Of a stretch of DNA of 64,000 nucleotides, positions 50,804-60,387 are shown one piece after another; the first letter of the stretch is position 1; every line of letters starts with the position of its first letter. The notes below the pieces were generated by a model, which saw nothing but the letters and a program-made list of their open reading frames with translations, was not told the origin of the DNA and made no database searches. Origin of the DNA: DASUAS01 sp963720765. Its GTDB lineage: Bacteria > Actinomycetota > Acidimicrobiia > IMCC26256 > DASPTH01. Where the stretch lies: assembly GCA_963720765.1 (NCBI GenBank), contig CAVRGS010000002.1, positions 248,001-312,000 on the forward strand. The letters are read 5' to 3'. Position numbers and translations under genes: made by a program.

Positions 50804-52131
50804 CACAGGGATCCCAGGTACCGATCCAACTCCCAAGGGGTGACGTGGGCCTTGTAGTCCGCCCACTCCGACCGCTTGTTGCGGATGAAGTAGTCGAACA
50901 CGTGCTCCCCCAGTGCCTCGGCGACGAGCTCGGAGTCTTCCATGACGGTGACCGCCTCGGCGAGACTCTGCGGCAGTGACCCGATGCCTTCCGCGGCGCG
51001 CTCCTCCGGTGTCATCTCGTAGATGTTGTTGGTGGCCTCGGGTGGGAGGTCGTAGCCCTCGTCGACGCCCTTGAGCCCGGCTGCCAGCATCAGTGAGAAC
51101 GCCAGGTACGGGTTGCACGCCGGGTCGGGCGAACGGAACTCGATGCGCGTCGAGCTCTCCTTGCCCTTCTTCGGCGCGGGCAGCCGCACGAGCGCCGACT
51201 CGTTGTTGCGTGCCCAGCACACGTGCACCGGTGCCTCGTACCCCGCGACCAGGCGCTTGTAGGAGTTGACGGTCTGGTTGGTGACCGCGGTGATCTCGCG
51301 GGCGTGGTGGAGCAGCCCCGCGATGAAGTGCTTGCCGACCTTCGAGAGACCGAACTCGTCGCCCGGATCGTGGAAGGCGTTGACGTCGCCTTCGAACAGC
51401 GACACCTGGGTGTGCATCCCCGAGCCGAACGCGCCCTCGATGGGCTTGGGCATGAACGTGGCGTACACGCCGAGCTCGTTGGCGACCTGCTTGACGACCT
51501 GGCGGAACGTCATGACGTTGTCGGCCATGGTGAGCGCGTCGGTGTAGCGCAGGTCGATCTCGTGCTGGCTCGGGCCGAGCTCGTGGAAGCTGTACTCCAC
51601 CGGGATGCCCATGGCTTCGAGCGTGACGATGGTCTGGCGGCGGAGGTCGCTCACCATGTCCTGCTGGGTGAGGTCGAAGAAGCCCGCGGTGTCGATCGGC
51701 ACCGGGGGGGTGTCGGCCGACTGGAAGATGAAGAACTCCATCTCCGGTGCGGTGTAGAAGGTGAAGCCCTTGTCTCGGGCACGCTCGAGGTTGCGCTTCA
51801 GCACGTAGCGCGGGTCACCTTCGAACGGCTCCTCCGACAGGTGCTTGATGTCGCAGAACATGCGGGCGACGGGGGCGTCCTCACCTCGCCACGGCACGAT
51901 CTCGAACGTGCTCGGATCGGGGAGGGCCAGCATGTCCGATTCCTGGACCCGGCTGTATCCCTGGATGGCGGACCCGTCGAAGGTCATGCCCTCTTCGAGC
52001 GCCGTTTCCAGTTCGGCCGGTGTGATCGCGAAGCTCTTCAGGGTGCCCAGGACATCCGTGAACCAGAGGCGGACGAACCGGACACCGCGCTCTTCGACCG
52101 TCCGCAGGACGTAGTCGAGCTGCTGCTGCAT
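50803..52131 (-). CDS. glnA: Glutamine synthetase type I (GSI-alpha-like)
   Basis: The product has 442 residues: FTDVLGTLKSFAITPAELETALEEGMTFDGSAIQGYSRVQESDMLALPD, APEMEFFIF, YSFHELGPSQHEIDLRYTDALTMADN, PKPIEGAFGSGMHTQVSLFEG and NQTVNSYKRLVAGYEAPVHVCWA. It lacks the insertion and the N-L-Y-D-L-P-P-E-E adenylylation motif of beta-type enzymes; the corresponding site is NNIYEMTPEERAAE. Regulation is therefore likely transcriptional through the GlnR-like gene coupled to its stop. Second GSI of the window. Confidence 0.94.
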   Translation of the reverse strand: MQQQLDYVLRTVEERGVRFVRLWFTDVLGTLKSFAITPAELETALEEGMTFDGSAIQGYSRVQESDMLALPDPSTFEIVPWRGEDAPVARMFCDIKHLSEEPFEGDPRYVLKRNLERARDKGFTFYTAPEMEFFIFQSADTPPVPIDTAGFFDLTQQDMVSDLRRQTIVTLEAMGIPVEYSFHELGPSQHEIDLRYTDALTMADNVMTFRQVVKQVANELGVYATFMPKPIEGAFGSGMHTQVSLFEGDVNAFHDPGDEFGLSKVGKHFIAGLLHHAREITAVTNQTVNSYKRLVAGYEAPVHVCWARNNESALVRLPAPKKGKESSTRIEFRSPDPACNPYLAFSLMLAAGLKGVDEGYDLPPEATNNIYEMTPEERAAEGIGSLPQSLAEAVTVMEDSELVAEALGEHVFDYFIRNKRSEWADYKAHVTPWELDRYLGSL

Positions 52132-52143
52132 GCGAGCAGTCTA
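52132..52143 (-). promoter_or_regulatory. Predicted leaderless -10 of glnA (52131)
   Basis: Minus-strand TAGACT (52143-52138) lies six bases before ATG 52131. The remaining intergenic stretch to 52309 serves the divergent GSII gene; no clear GlnR box was found in it. Confidence 0.5.
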
Positions 52144-52309
52144 CGGAGGTCGCCGTACGATGCCCGAGGCCGGGATCGGCGAGAAACAGAGTGTTCATGT
52201 TCGAGTAATGGCCGGGAAATCGCGGCGGAACAAGCTGGCCACTTCACAACGACGCGTGGGGCTTCCGGGCACCGCTGGCACCGGAGCGGACGACGATCAG
52301 GAGACGAGT

Positions 52310-53308
52310 GTGAGTTTCAAGGCGGAGTACATCTGGATCGACGGCACTGAGCCGAGTGCGCGTCTCCGGTCGAAGACGAAGATCCTCCAGGACGGCAAGG
52401 ATCTACCGATCTGGGGCTTCGACGGTTCGAGCACCAACCAGGCGCCGGGGAGCAACTCCGACTGCGTGCTCCAGCCGGTCGCCTCCTACCCGGACCCGAT
52501 CCGCGGTGGCGACGACGTCATCGTGATGTGCGAGGTGCTGCTCCCCGACATGACGCCGCACGTGACCAACACGCGCGCGTTGTTGCGACCCATCGCCGAG
52601 AAGTTCGCCGGCCAGGAGCCATTGTTCGGGATCGAGCAGGAGTACACGTTCTTCAAGGAGGGTCGCCCGCTCGGCTTCCCGCCGAACGGCTTCCCGGCGC
52701 CGCAGGCCTTCTACTACTGCGGTGTCGGTGCCGACGAGGTGTACGGCCGTGACGTCGTGGAGGCGCACCTCGAGGCGTGCCTCGACGCCGGCCTGGGCAT
52801 CTCCGGCATCAACGCCGAGGTCATGCCCGGCCAGTGGGAGTTCCAGGTGGGACCGCTGAGCCCGCTCGACGTGTCGGACCAGCTCTGGGTGGCCAGGTGG
52901 CTGCTCTACCGCGTCGCCGAGGACTTCGGGATCTCCGCCACACTCGATCCGAAGCCGGTCAAGGGCGACTGGAACGGCGCCGGCGCGCACACCAACTTCT
53001 CGACGAACGGGATGCGGGAGAGCTACGACCCGATCATCGCCGCGTGCGAGGCGCTCGGCACCAAGGCCCAGGAGCACGTTGCGGCGTACGGCGCCGACAT
53101 CGAGCACCGCCTCACCGGGAGCCACGAGACCGCTCCGTGGTCGGAGTTCAGCTACGGCGTCTCCAACCGTGGTGCGTCGGTGCGCATCCCGTGGCAGGTG
53201 GAGATCGACAAGAAGGGCTACATCGAGGACCGGCGCCCCAACGCCAACATGGATCCCTACGTCGTGACCCGCATGATCACCGACACGGTGTGCAGCGCGC
53301 TGGCGTAG
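52310..53308 (+). CDS. glnII: Glutamine synthetase type II (eukaryotic type)
   Basis: The product has 332 residues. The GSII frame is clear: FKAEYIWIDGTEPSARLRSKTKIL, IWGFDGSSTNQAPGSNSDCVLQPVASYPDP, LFGIEQEYTFFKEGRPLGFPPNGFPAPQAFYYCGVGAD, INAEVMPGQWEFQVGP and KGDWNGAGAHTNFST, then HRLTGSHETAPWSEFSYGVSNRGASVRIP. GSII is heat labile and common in Frankia, Streptomyces and rhizobia as a second enzyme. GTG 52310 follows an aggag site six bases upstream; the frame upstream of it is poor coding. Confidence 0.96.
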   Translation: MSFKAEYIWIDGTEPSARLRSKTKILQDGKDLPIWGFDGSSTNQAPGSNSDCVLQPVASYPDPIRGGDDVIVMCEVLLPDMTPHVTNTRALLRPIAEKFAGQEPLFGIEQEYTFFKEGRPLGFPPNGFPAPQAFYYCGVGADEVYGRDVVEAHLEACLDAGLGISGINAEVMPGQWEFQVGPLSPLDVSDQLWVARWLLYRVAEDFGISATLDPKPVKGDWNGAGAHTNFSTNGMRESYDPIIAACEALGTKAQEHVAAYGADIEHRLTGSHETAPWSEFSYGVSNRGASVRIPWQVEIDKKGYIEDRRPNANMDPYVVTRMITDTVCSALA

Positions 53309-53333
53309 TCGGACACGGCAGACACTCGACACG

Positions 53334-53376
53334 GGCCCGGTTCGCGGACAGGATCTCCTCGTCCGTGCGCCGGGCC
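53334..53376 (+). terminator. Long interrupted hairpin between GSII and the second GSI
   Basis: GGCCCGG (53334-53340) pairs with CCGGGCC (53370-53376). Inside, CGGAC pairs with GTCCG around an 11-base loop. It follows the GSII stop and could act as a terminator or attenuator before the next glutamine synthetase. No U-run. Confidence 0.5.
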
Positions 53377-53443
53377 TTCGTCGTTCACACCCACATCTCA
53401 TGACGGCGTTCGCGTTGATCTTCACGAAGAAAGGCGGTGAGTC

Positions 53444-54874
53444 GTGGCGACTCCCAGCGACGTGCTCAAGATGCTCTCCGACCAAGAGGTCGACATCGTC
53501 GACATCCGGTTCTGCGACCTACCGGGGTTGATGCAGCACTTCTCGATCCCTGCGCACGAGCTGAGCGAGGACGTCTTCGAGGACGGCCTGGGGTTCGACG
53601 GTTCGTCGATCCGTGGGTTCCAGGAGATCCAGGAGTCGGACATGCTCCTGATCCCCGATCCCGACACCGCGGTGATCGACCCGTTCACCAAGCACACGAC
53701 GCTCAACATCAACTGCTTCGTGAAGGACCCGGTCACCGGCGAGTCCTACAGCCGCGACCCGCGCTACATCGCGAAGAAGGCGGAGGACTACCTCCGCGGC
53801 ACCGGCATCGCCGACACCGCGTACTTCGGGCCCGAAGCGGAGTTCTACATCTTCGACTCGGCGCGCTTCGACCAGAACCAGCACTCGGGCTACTACTTCC
53901 TCGACTCGATCGAAGGCGTCTGGAACTCGGGACGTCCCGAGGAGCTCGACGGCTCGCCGAACCTGGGGTACAAGATCCGCTACAAGGAGGGGTACTTCCC
54001 CGTCTCGCCGATGGACCAGTACCAGGATCTGCGGTCGGAGATGCTGATGACGCTGGAGCAGGTCGGCATCCCCATCGAGGTGCAGCACCACGAGGTCGGC
54101 ACCGCGGGCCAGGCCGAGATCGACATGCGCTTCGACACGTTGTCGACGATGGCCGACAAGCTGATGCTCTACAAGTACGTGGTGAAGAACGTGGCGCGCG
54201 CCGCGGGCAAGACGGTCACCTTCATGCCCAAGCCGCTGTTCCAGGACAACGGTTCCGGCATGCACGTGCACCAGTCGCTCTGGAAGGGTGGCGAGCCGTT
54301 GTTCTTCGACGAGAAGGGCTACGCGGGTCTGTCCGACCTCGCGCGCTGGTACATCGGCGGTCTGCTGAAGCACGCGCCGTCATTGCTCGCATTCACCAAC
54401 CCCACCGTGAACTCGTACAAGCGGTTGGTGCCGGGCTACGAGGCGCCGGTGAACCTCGTGTACTCGCAACGCAACCGCTCGGCGGCCGTGCGCATCCCCC
54501 TGTACTCGAAGAGCCCGAAGGCCAAGCGCATCGAGTTCCGCTGCCCCGATCCGTCGTGCAACCCGTACCTCGCGTTCTCGGCGTTGCTGATGGCCGGGCT
54601 CGACGGCATCCAGAACCGCATCGAGCCGCCGGCGCCCCTCGACCGCGACCTCTACGACCTGCCGCCCGAGGAGCTGGCCAAGGTGCCGCAGGTGCCGGGG
54701 TCCCTCGAAGAGGTGCTCGCCGCGCTCGAGGCCGACCACGAGTACCTGCTCGCGGGCGGCGTGTTCACACCCGACGTCATCGAGACGTGGGTGGACTACA
54801 AGCGCGAGAACGAGGTCGACGCCCTGCGCCTGCGCCCGCACCCGTGGGAGTTCTACCTCTACTACGACATCTAG
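53444..54874 (+). CDS. glnA: Glutamine synthetase type I (GSI-beta, adenylylation type)
   Basis: The product has 476 residues. Motifs: RFCDLPGLMQHFSIPA, GLGFDGSSIRGFQEIQESDMLLIPD, FGPEAEFYIFDSARF, HHEVGTAGQAEIDMRFDTL, PKPLFQDNGSGMHVHQSLWKGG and NPTVNSYKRLVPGYEAPVNLVYSQRNRSAAVRIP. Tyr at about residue 404 in DLYDLPPEE is the adenylylation site, so GlnE-type control is expected. The GTG start at 53444 follows an aaaggcggtgag region. It is the main assimilatory enzyme in most actinobacteria. It follows the GSII gene by 135 bases. Confidence 0.96.
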   Translation: MATPSDVLKMLSDQEVDIVDIRFCDLPGLMQHFSIPAHELSEDVFEDGLGFDGSSIRGFQEIQESDMLLIPDPDTAVIDPFTKHTTLNINCFVKDPVTGESYSRDPRYIAKKAEDYLRGTGIADTAYFGPEAEFYIFDSARFDQNQHSGYYFLDSIEGVWNSGRPEELDGSPNLGYKIRYKEGYFPVSPMDQYQDLRSEMLMTLEQVGIPIEVQHHEVGTAGQAEIDMRFDTLSTMADKLMLYKYVVKNVARAAGKTVTFMPKPLFQDNGSGMHVHQSLWKGGEPLFFDEKGYAGLSDLARWYIGGLLKHAPSLLAFTNPTVNSYKRLVPGYEAPVNLVYSQRNRSAAVRIPLYSKSPKAKRIEFRCPDPSCNPYLAFSALLMAGLDGIQNRIEPPAPLDRDLYDLPPEELAKVPQVPGSLEEVLAALEADHEYLLAGGVFTPDVIETWVDYKRENEVDALRLRPHPWEFYLYYDI

Positions 54875-54899
54875 GCCGACCGTTCCGTGGCCCCCGCCG

Positions 54900-56812
54900 T
54901 CAGCCGACGGCCGCCGCGGCCGAGGCGGTCGTGCCGACGCTGTGGCCGCCGCCGGGCATGACGACGAAGCAGTACTCGATCAGCAGCTCCCTCGTGACCG
55001 GGTCGACCGTCCGGAGGCGGCTGCCGACGCGGTACGCCGACGCGTCCTCGTCGAAGCGCGACGTACGAACCTCCAACGGGAGCTGGAGGTCTCGCAGCAC
55101 TCCGGTGGTGTCGGGCACCCGGGTCAGGAGCGTCAGGTGTGTACCGAGCGGGATGTCGATCGGAGAGGTGAAGGCGACACCATCGAACGAGAGATCGGTC
55201 AGCGACACGACGGCATTGGTCCCCTCGACCCGAGCGCGCAAGGCGACCCTGAAGCGGTACGCGGTCCGCAGCTGCCGTCGGCGTACGAGTGCGATCAGCA
55301 CCGTGAGGATGCACCCGAGTTCCCAGATCGCCAGCACGAGGGTCACCGCTTCGGCGAACGGTGGCATGTCCGGCAGTGGCACGATTCCGACCAGCGCCCC
55401 CGTCCTCGCCAGCGCGGTGGCGGTGAGCGCGACGGCGAAGGCCGTCACCACAGGGAGCATCCGCAGCACCTTCAGCCCGCCGACATCGATCCCGTCCTTG
55501 GGCGTCACCCGGAACCTGCCGACACGGTTGCTGAAGAGTGACAGCACGCCGCGCATGTAGATGCCCATGGTCATGAGGCCGTACCGGGTCGCGTCGAGCA
55601 TGCCGAGGGTGCCGCGTCCGAGAGCCCCGGACGCGGCGAAGCCGAGGAGCGCCCACGGGGTCCACAGGGCAACGAGCATCACCGGTGACGCGTGCATGGG
55701 GAGCTCGCCGCTCGCGAGCGTCCACGTCAGCACGGTGAGCAGGGCGGCGCGCTGCAACCCGTTGAAGTAGGTGAACAAGGACGTGAAGTAGCCGAGCCGC
55801 TGCCGGGGAGTCAACCCGCGGCAGGTCAACGGGTTCTCCGCAGTGCGGAAGACGCGCAGGTTGCCCCGCGCCCAGCGCGCGCGTTGCAAGAGGAACCCGG
55901 CGAGATCGGTCGGAGCCAGCCCCTGCACCAGGACCTCGTTGTGGTATCGGGTCCGCCAACCCCGCGCGTGCATGGCGATCGTCGTGTGGAAGTCCTCGGC
56001 GACGGTTTCGGTGAGGACGCCGCCGATCTCCTCGAGCGCGGGCGTCGCACGAGGGTTGCCGAGCCGCACCAGAACATCGCGTTGTCGCGATCCTTCCCCG
56101 GAGCGATGACCTCGTAGAAGAGCGTCTGCTCGTGGCGAGCGGCCCGGGTGTGCTGCACCGAGTCGCGGTTGTAGAAATCGTGTGGTGTCTGCACCAGCGC
56201 GACCTCGGGATCAGCGAAGTACCCGATCGTCGCGTCGAGGATCTCGCGATCGGGTACGTGGTCGCAGTCGAGCACGAGTATCAGCTCACCGTCGGTCAGC
56301 GCGAGCGCGTGGTTGATGTTCCCGGCCTTCGCGCCCTCGTTGTCGGGCCGGGTCACGTACACCGCTCCGAGGCGCTCGGCGAGCTCACGAAACTCCGGCC
56401 GACGACCGTCGTCGAGCAGGTAGGTGACATGGGGGGTCTCGATGCTGGCGCACGCCACCAGCGTGGGTTCCACGACCAGGCGGGGCTCGTTGTACGTGCA
56501 GACGAAGATGTCGACCGTCGGCAGTTGGTCCGGGAGCGGCCGCCGGTGCGTGTCGGGCACCGTCCAGGCCGTGTACGTGTAGAGGCACAGGCTCGCCCAG
56601 CCGTAGACCTCGGCCGCCAGCAGCACCACGAAGAGCGCCGTCGGCACGCCGCGCCCGGTCCACCCGATGCGCCAGGCCAGGTAGATGGCGCCGACGACGA
56701 CGGCGAGCAATGCGATGGCGCGCGTCAGCCGCTCGTGGTTGGACCAGAAGGAACCCGGCCGCGCTGGACTCGTGGTCTCGACGATCTGGCGGCGCTCATG
56801 CATCTCCACCAC
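54900..56812 (-). pseudogene. Cellulose-synthase-like glycosyltransferase (GT2) with PilZ domain, split by a one-base deletion
   Basis: Read through one shift this is a ~637-residue BcsA-like synthase. Two N-terminal TM segments precede the GT-A core with VDIFVCTYNEPRLVVEPTLVA, LLDDGRRPEFRELA and LVLDCDHVPDREIL. The frame breaks at FWCGSATLVRRP; adding one base near 56039-56042 joins it to ALEEIGGVLTETVAEDFHTT (TED motif) and QRARWARGNLRVF (QxxRW). Six or so TM helices follow, then a PilZ region (AYRFRVALRARVEGTNAVVSLTDLSFDGVAF). No BcsB partner is nearby. It probably extends a beta-glucan-like polymer under c-di-GMP control. Confidence 0.87.
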
Positions 56813-56893
56813 CCATACGTCGGTTCAGGACCAGTGGTGGTTGAGGGCCACTTCAACCGTGTGTTCGTCGAGCGCTCGTGCTCGGTTCGTCGG

Positions 56894-56905
56894 TACTCTC
56901 GGGTG
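56894..56905 (+). promoter_or_regulatory. Predicted leaderless -10 of the amidohydrolase gene
   Basis: TACTCT at 56894-56899 lies six bases before ATG 56906. Confidence 0.5.
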
Positions 56906-58636
56906 ATGTTCGATCTGAAGATCACCGGGGGGACGGTCGTCGATGGCAGCGGGCGTCCGGGCTACATGGGCGACGTCGCGATCCAGGACGGCGTCATCGT
57001 CGCGGTCGGCGAGCACGTCGACGGCGACGCGACTGAGGTCATCGACGCCGCGGGCTGTGTCGTCGCGCCGGGCTTCGTCGACATCCACACGCACTACGAC
57101 GGTCAGGCGACGTGGGACCCGGTGCTCGACCCGTCGGCCAGTCACGGTGTCACGACGGTCGTCCTCGGCAACTGCGGCGTCGGCTTTGCGCCGGTGCGCC
57201 CCGGTGGGGAGGAACGCCTCGTCGAGCTCATGGAAGGCGTGGAGGACATCCCCGGCACCGCGCTGCACGAGGGCATCCAGTGGAGCTGGGAGACCTTCCC
57301 CGAGTACCTCGACGCGCTCGCCACGCACGAGTTCTCGATGGACGTCGCGGCGTTCCTGCCGCACGCGCCGCTACGGGTGTACGTGATGGGTGACCGCGGT
57401 GTGGCCAACGAGGACGCCACCGCCGACGACATCGCGGAGATGGCGCGCCACGTCCGGGAGGCGATCGCGGCGGGCGCGGTCGGCTTCTCGTCGTCACGTT
57501 CGCTCAACCACAAGGACCTCGACGGCGAGTACGTGCCCGGCACGTTCGCGGCGGCCGACGAGCTGATCGGACTCGCGCAGGCGGTCGTCGACGCGGGTGG
57601 AGGTCTCTTCGAGGTCGTGCCCCAGGGCGAGACCGAGGGTGACGCCGAGCTGATCCTGAGCGAGATCGAGCTCATGGGGACGGTGTCGGAGACGACCGGT
57701 GTCCCGCTGTCGTTCCTGCTCGTGCAGTCGCGTCTCGATCCCGACCTGTGGCGCCGGCAGCTGGAGCTGGTCGAGAAGGTGAACGCCAACGGCGCCGACG
57801 TCACGCCGCAGGTGGCGGCGCGCCCCGGCGGCATGCTCATCGGCGCCGCGAGCTATCACCCGCTCGCGCGACGGCCCACGTACCGCCGGCTCGAGGACTC
57901 GCTGCCGCTCGACGACGTGCTCGTCGAGCTGCGCAAGCCCGAGGTGAAGGCGGCGATCCTCGGCGAGGGCGACCTGCCGCCCGATCCGCACCGCCAGTAC
58001 GAGTCCTTGGCCGAGAATGCGCCGTACTTGTGGGGAAGCGTCTTCCCGCTCGGTGACCCGCCCGACTACGAGCCGCTCCCCGAGCGGTCGATCGCGGGTG
58101 TCGCGGCCGCGACCGGCCGTGATCCGTTCGAGGTGTTCTACGACCACCTCGCTGCGGGTGAGCTGCTCCTGGGTGCGTTCACGAACTACACGCAGGGCAA
58201 CGAGGACCATCTCGCGGAGATGATCACCGACCCGAACACCGTCATCGGTCTCTCCGACGGCGGCGCGCACGTGAAGATGATCTGCGACGCGTCGGCACCG
58301 ACCTATCTGCTCACGCACTGGGTGCGCGACCGCACCCGCGGCACCCGCCTTCCGCTCGAGACCGTGATCCAGAAGCAGGCCGCCGGCACCGCGGCGGCGG
58401 TCGGTCTCGACGATCGCGGAACCCTCGAAGTGGGCAAGAAGGCCGACGTGAACGTCATCGATCTCGCCAACCTGGTGCTGCACGCGCCGCGTTCGGTCGA
58501 CGATCTTCCCGCTGGTGGACGGCGCATCCTGCAGGACGCGTCCGGCTACAAGGCGACGATCGTCAACGGCGTGGTCACACGGCGGGACGACCGCGACACC
58601 GGCGCTCGTCCCGGCCGTCTCGTGCGCGCGCAGTAG
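56906..58636 (+). CDS. N-acyl-D-amino-acid deacylase-like amidohydrolase
   Basis: The product has 576 residues. The start LKITGGTVVDGSGRPGYMGDVAIQDGVI and VVAPGFVDIHTHYDGQATWDP (HxH metal site) are the D-aminoacylase opening. FSSSRSLNHKDLDGEYVPGTFAAADEL, GLSDGGAHVKMICDASAPTYLL (late Asp ligand) and GTLEVGKKADVNVIDL complete the TIM-barrel amidohydrolase frame. The family removes acyl groups from D-amino acids or opens related amides. The gene stands alone, divergent from the glycosyltransferase. Confidence 0.9.
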   Translation: MFDLKITGGTVVDGSGRPGYMGDVAIQDGVIVAVGEHVDGDATEVIDAAGCVVAPGFVDIHTHYDGQATWDPVLDPSASHGVTTVVLGNCGVGFAPVRPGGEERLVELMEGVEDIPGTALHEGIQWSWETFPEYLDALATHEFSMDVAAFLPHAPLRVYVMGDRGVANEDATADDIAEMARHVREAIAAGAVGFSSSRSLNHKDLDGEYVPGTFAAADELIGLAQAVVDAGGGLFEVVPQGETEGDAELILSEIELMGTVSETTGVPLSFLLVQSRLDPDLWRRQLELVEKVNANGADVTPQVAARPGGMLIGAASYHPLARRPTYRRLEDSLPLDDVLVELRKPEVKAAILGEGDLPPDPHRQYESLAENAPYLWGSVFPLGDPPDYEPLPERSIAGVAAATGRDPFEVFYDHLAAGELLLGAFTNYTQGNEDHLAEMITDPNTVIGLSDGGAHVKMICDASAPTYLLTHWVRDRTRGTRLPLETVIQKQAAGTAAAVGLDDRGTLEVGKKADVNVIDLANLVLHAPRSVDDLPAGGRRILQDASGYKATIVNGVVTRRDDRDTGARPGRLVRAQ

Positions 58637-58643
58637 CTGAGAG

Positions 58644-59498
58644 CTACTCCGAGTCGTCGACCGCGCGTTCAGCGGCGTGGAGCGCCGACACGAGGCGCTC
58701 GTGCTCGGTGCGGGCACGCCGTTCCGCCCGTTGTGCGTCGCGCTCGTCACGCTTCGCCTCGACGAGCTCGGCGCGGGCGTCGGACAGCGCGGCCTCCAGA
58801 TCGGCGATGTGACGGTGCGCGGCTTCGAGTCGCTCGGTCGCGTCGGCCGCGGCCCCGGTGTGCTCGCGCACCGTCTCCTCGGCCTCCTCGGCGCGCTCCC
58901 GAGCCGCGTCGAGCTCGACGCGAGCCCGGCGCGCCGCGAGCTCGTCACGCGGCGGTGGCGCCGCGCGCTTCGTGGAGCGGCGGGCGGCGCGGGTCGCAGA
59001 CGGCGTCGACGGCGCGTCGTCGCCGAGCACGAAGCGGGCGGCGGGGGCGAGCTCCTGGGTGAGACGCCCACGTTGCAGCTCGTCACGCAGGCCTTCGTCG
59101 AGCGATGCGGTGTCGAGCGTCGCCGTGATGGACGAACGCGCACCGTCGGGCCGTTCCGTGGTGGCCGCCGCGTGCTCGGTGAGCTGCAGCAGCAGGGTGC
59201 GTCGTTGACGGGTGAGATCGCGCAGCTCGTCGCGATCGGGGTGGACCTCGGCCTGCAACGCCGCGAGCTCGGCGCCGATGTTCACCAGGGCGGCCACCTC
59301 GTCGGGATGGGTGCGCGCGACCCGGTTGACTGCCGCAACCGCGACCGTCGGCCTGCGCAAGGCCTTCACCTCGGTGGCCTCGTCGGCGCGGTCGGCGGCC
59401 TTGAGGTCGCGAACGATCGCGTCACGCGCCGCGGTGAACCCCTTGGGTTCGATCGAGAACAGCTCGTCGAGCCGGGCGTCGAGATCGACGTCAGCCAT
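58644..59498 (-). CDS. Coiled-coil protein of unknown function
   Basis: The product has 284 residues. The N-terminal ~115 residues are helical with FSIEPKGFTAARDAIVRDLKAADRADEATEVKALRRPTVAVAAVNRVARTHP, a block often seen at the start of such actinobacterial proteins. A linker at ~160-185 is Arg/Pro/Thr rich. Residues 185-284 are a long charged coiled coil (RVELDAARERAEEAEETVREHTG, LEAALSDARAELVEAKRDERDAQRAERRARTEHERL). No enzyme motif. The start overlaps the end of the SDR gene by eight bases, which suggests an operon. Confidence 0.75.
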   Translation of the reverse strand: MADVDLDARLDELFSIEPKGFTAARDAIVRDLKAADRADEATEVKALRRPTVAVAAVNRVARTHPDEVAALVNIGAELAALQAEVHPDRDELRDLTRQRRTLLLQLTEHAAATTERPDGARSSITATLDTASLDEGLRDELQRGRLTQELAPAARFVLGDDAPSTPSATRAARRSTKRAAPPPRDELAARRARVELDAARERAEEAEETVREHTGAAADATERLEAAHRHIADLEAALSDARAELVEAKRDERDAQRAERRARTEHERLVSALHAAERAVDDSE

Positions 59499-60312
59499 CC
59501 GACCCGTCGTGCATCCACGCCTCGCGTTCGAGGAGGTACGCGTCGAGGTCGTCGCCGGCGCGACGCAGCTCGCCGCGCACCTCGTCCGCCGTCAACACCA
59601 GGAACGCTCGTGACTCGACCGCGTCGGCGACGCGCCTGCCCGCCACGTCGGCGGTGACCAGGGGGAGGTCGGGCGCGCGCAGCGGCAGCTGCTCACCGAC
59701 CGGACGGATGTGCTCGATGATGTTCGTCATCACTCCGGCGGGGGCCAGGCACGACACACCGACGCCGTAGGGACGCAGATACACGAAGAGCTGTTCCGAC
59801 AACATCATCACCGCGGCCTTGCTCGCCGCGTAGGGCGTGCGGTCGTAGGAGTACACGATGAGGCCCGCCGTCGACGCGGTGTTCACGACGTGGCCGTGGC
59901 CTTGTTCGATCAGGCCGGGCAGGAACACCTCGTTGCTGCGCACGATGCCGAGGACGTTGACGTCGAGCAGGCGGGCCCACTCCTCGGCCGGGATCTGTTC
60001 GGCGCGGCCCGCCAGCATCGTGCCGACGTTGTTCATCACCACATCGACCCGGCCGAATTCGTCCAGACAGCGGGCACGAGCGGCGACGAAGTCGTCGCGT
60101 TGCGTCACGTCGAGGTGCTGCCACACCGCGGTCCCACCTTCGGCGACGATCTCGGATGCGACGGCCTCGGCTCGCGCGTCGTCCACGTCGGTCACGAGCA
60201 CGTGCGCCCCGCGTCGGGCGAACTCGGTGGCCACCGCCCGGCCGATGCCGCTGCCGCCGCCGGTGACGACGGCGCTCGTGCCCTGCAGTTCGAACTCGGC
60301 CAGGTCGGTCAT
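59491..60312 (-). CDS. Short-chain dehydrogenase/reductase
   Basis: The product has 273 residues. Nucleotide loop TGGGSGIGRAVATEFARRGAHVLVTDVDDA (Asp after the second strand favours NAD). NNVGTM, the catalytic STAGLIVYSYDRTPYAASKAAV (Ser, Tyr, Lys) and APAGVMTN complete a classical SDR. Substrate not predictable. A leaderless-type TACCGT fixes the ATG. Confidence 0.92.
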   Translation of the reverse strand: MTDLAEFELQGTSAVVTGGGSGIGRAVATEFARRGAHVLVTDVDDARAEAVASEIVAEGGTAVWQHLDVTQRDDFVAARARCLDEFGRVDVVMNNVGTMLAGRAEQIPAEEWARLLDVNVLGIVRSNEVFLPGLIEQGHGHVVNTASTAGLIVYSYDRTPYAASKAAVMMLSEQLFVYLRPYGVGVSCLAPAGVMTNIIEHIRPVGEQLPLRAPDLPLVTADVAGRRVADAVESRAFLVLTADEVRGELRRAGDDLDAYLLEREAWMHDGSDG

Positions 60313-60325
60313 GGGCGGGACGGTA
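60313..60325 (-). promoter_or_regulatory. Predicted leaderless -10 of the SDR gene
   Basis: Minus-strand TACCGT (60325-60320) lies seven bases before ATG 60312. Confidence 0.45.
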
Positions 60326-60374
60326 CCCCGTGTGTCGGCGGCGCAGCCGCGGGTCGTGCGCAGCCCTTGCCGCC

Positions 60375-60387
60375 TAACATCGCCCCG
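60375..60387 (+). promoter_or_regulatory. Predicted leaderless -10 of the carbamoyltransferase cassette
   Basis: TAACAT at 60375-60380 lies seven bases before ATG 60388, the first gene of the cassette. Confidence 0.5.

Noticed and set aside
52144..52309. GlnR binding boxes between glnA and the GSII gene
   Set aside because: GAAAC- and GTAAT-like pieces occur near 52180-52210 but not with the spacing of known GlnR sites.
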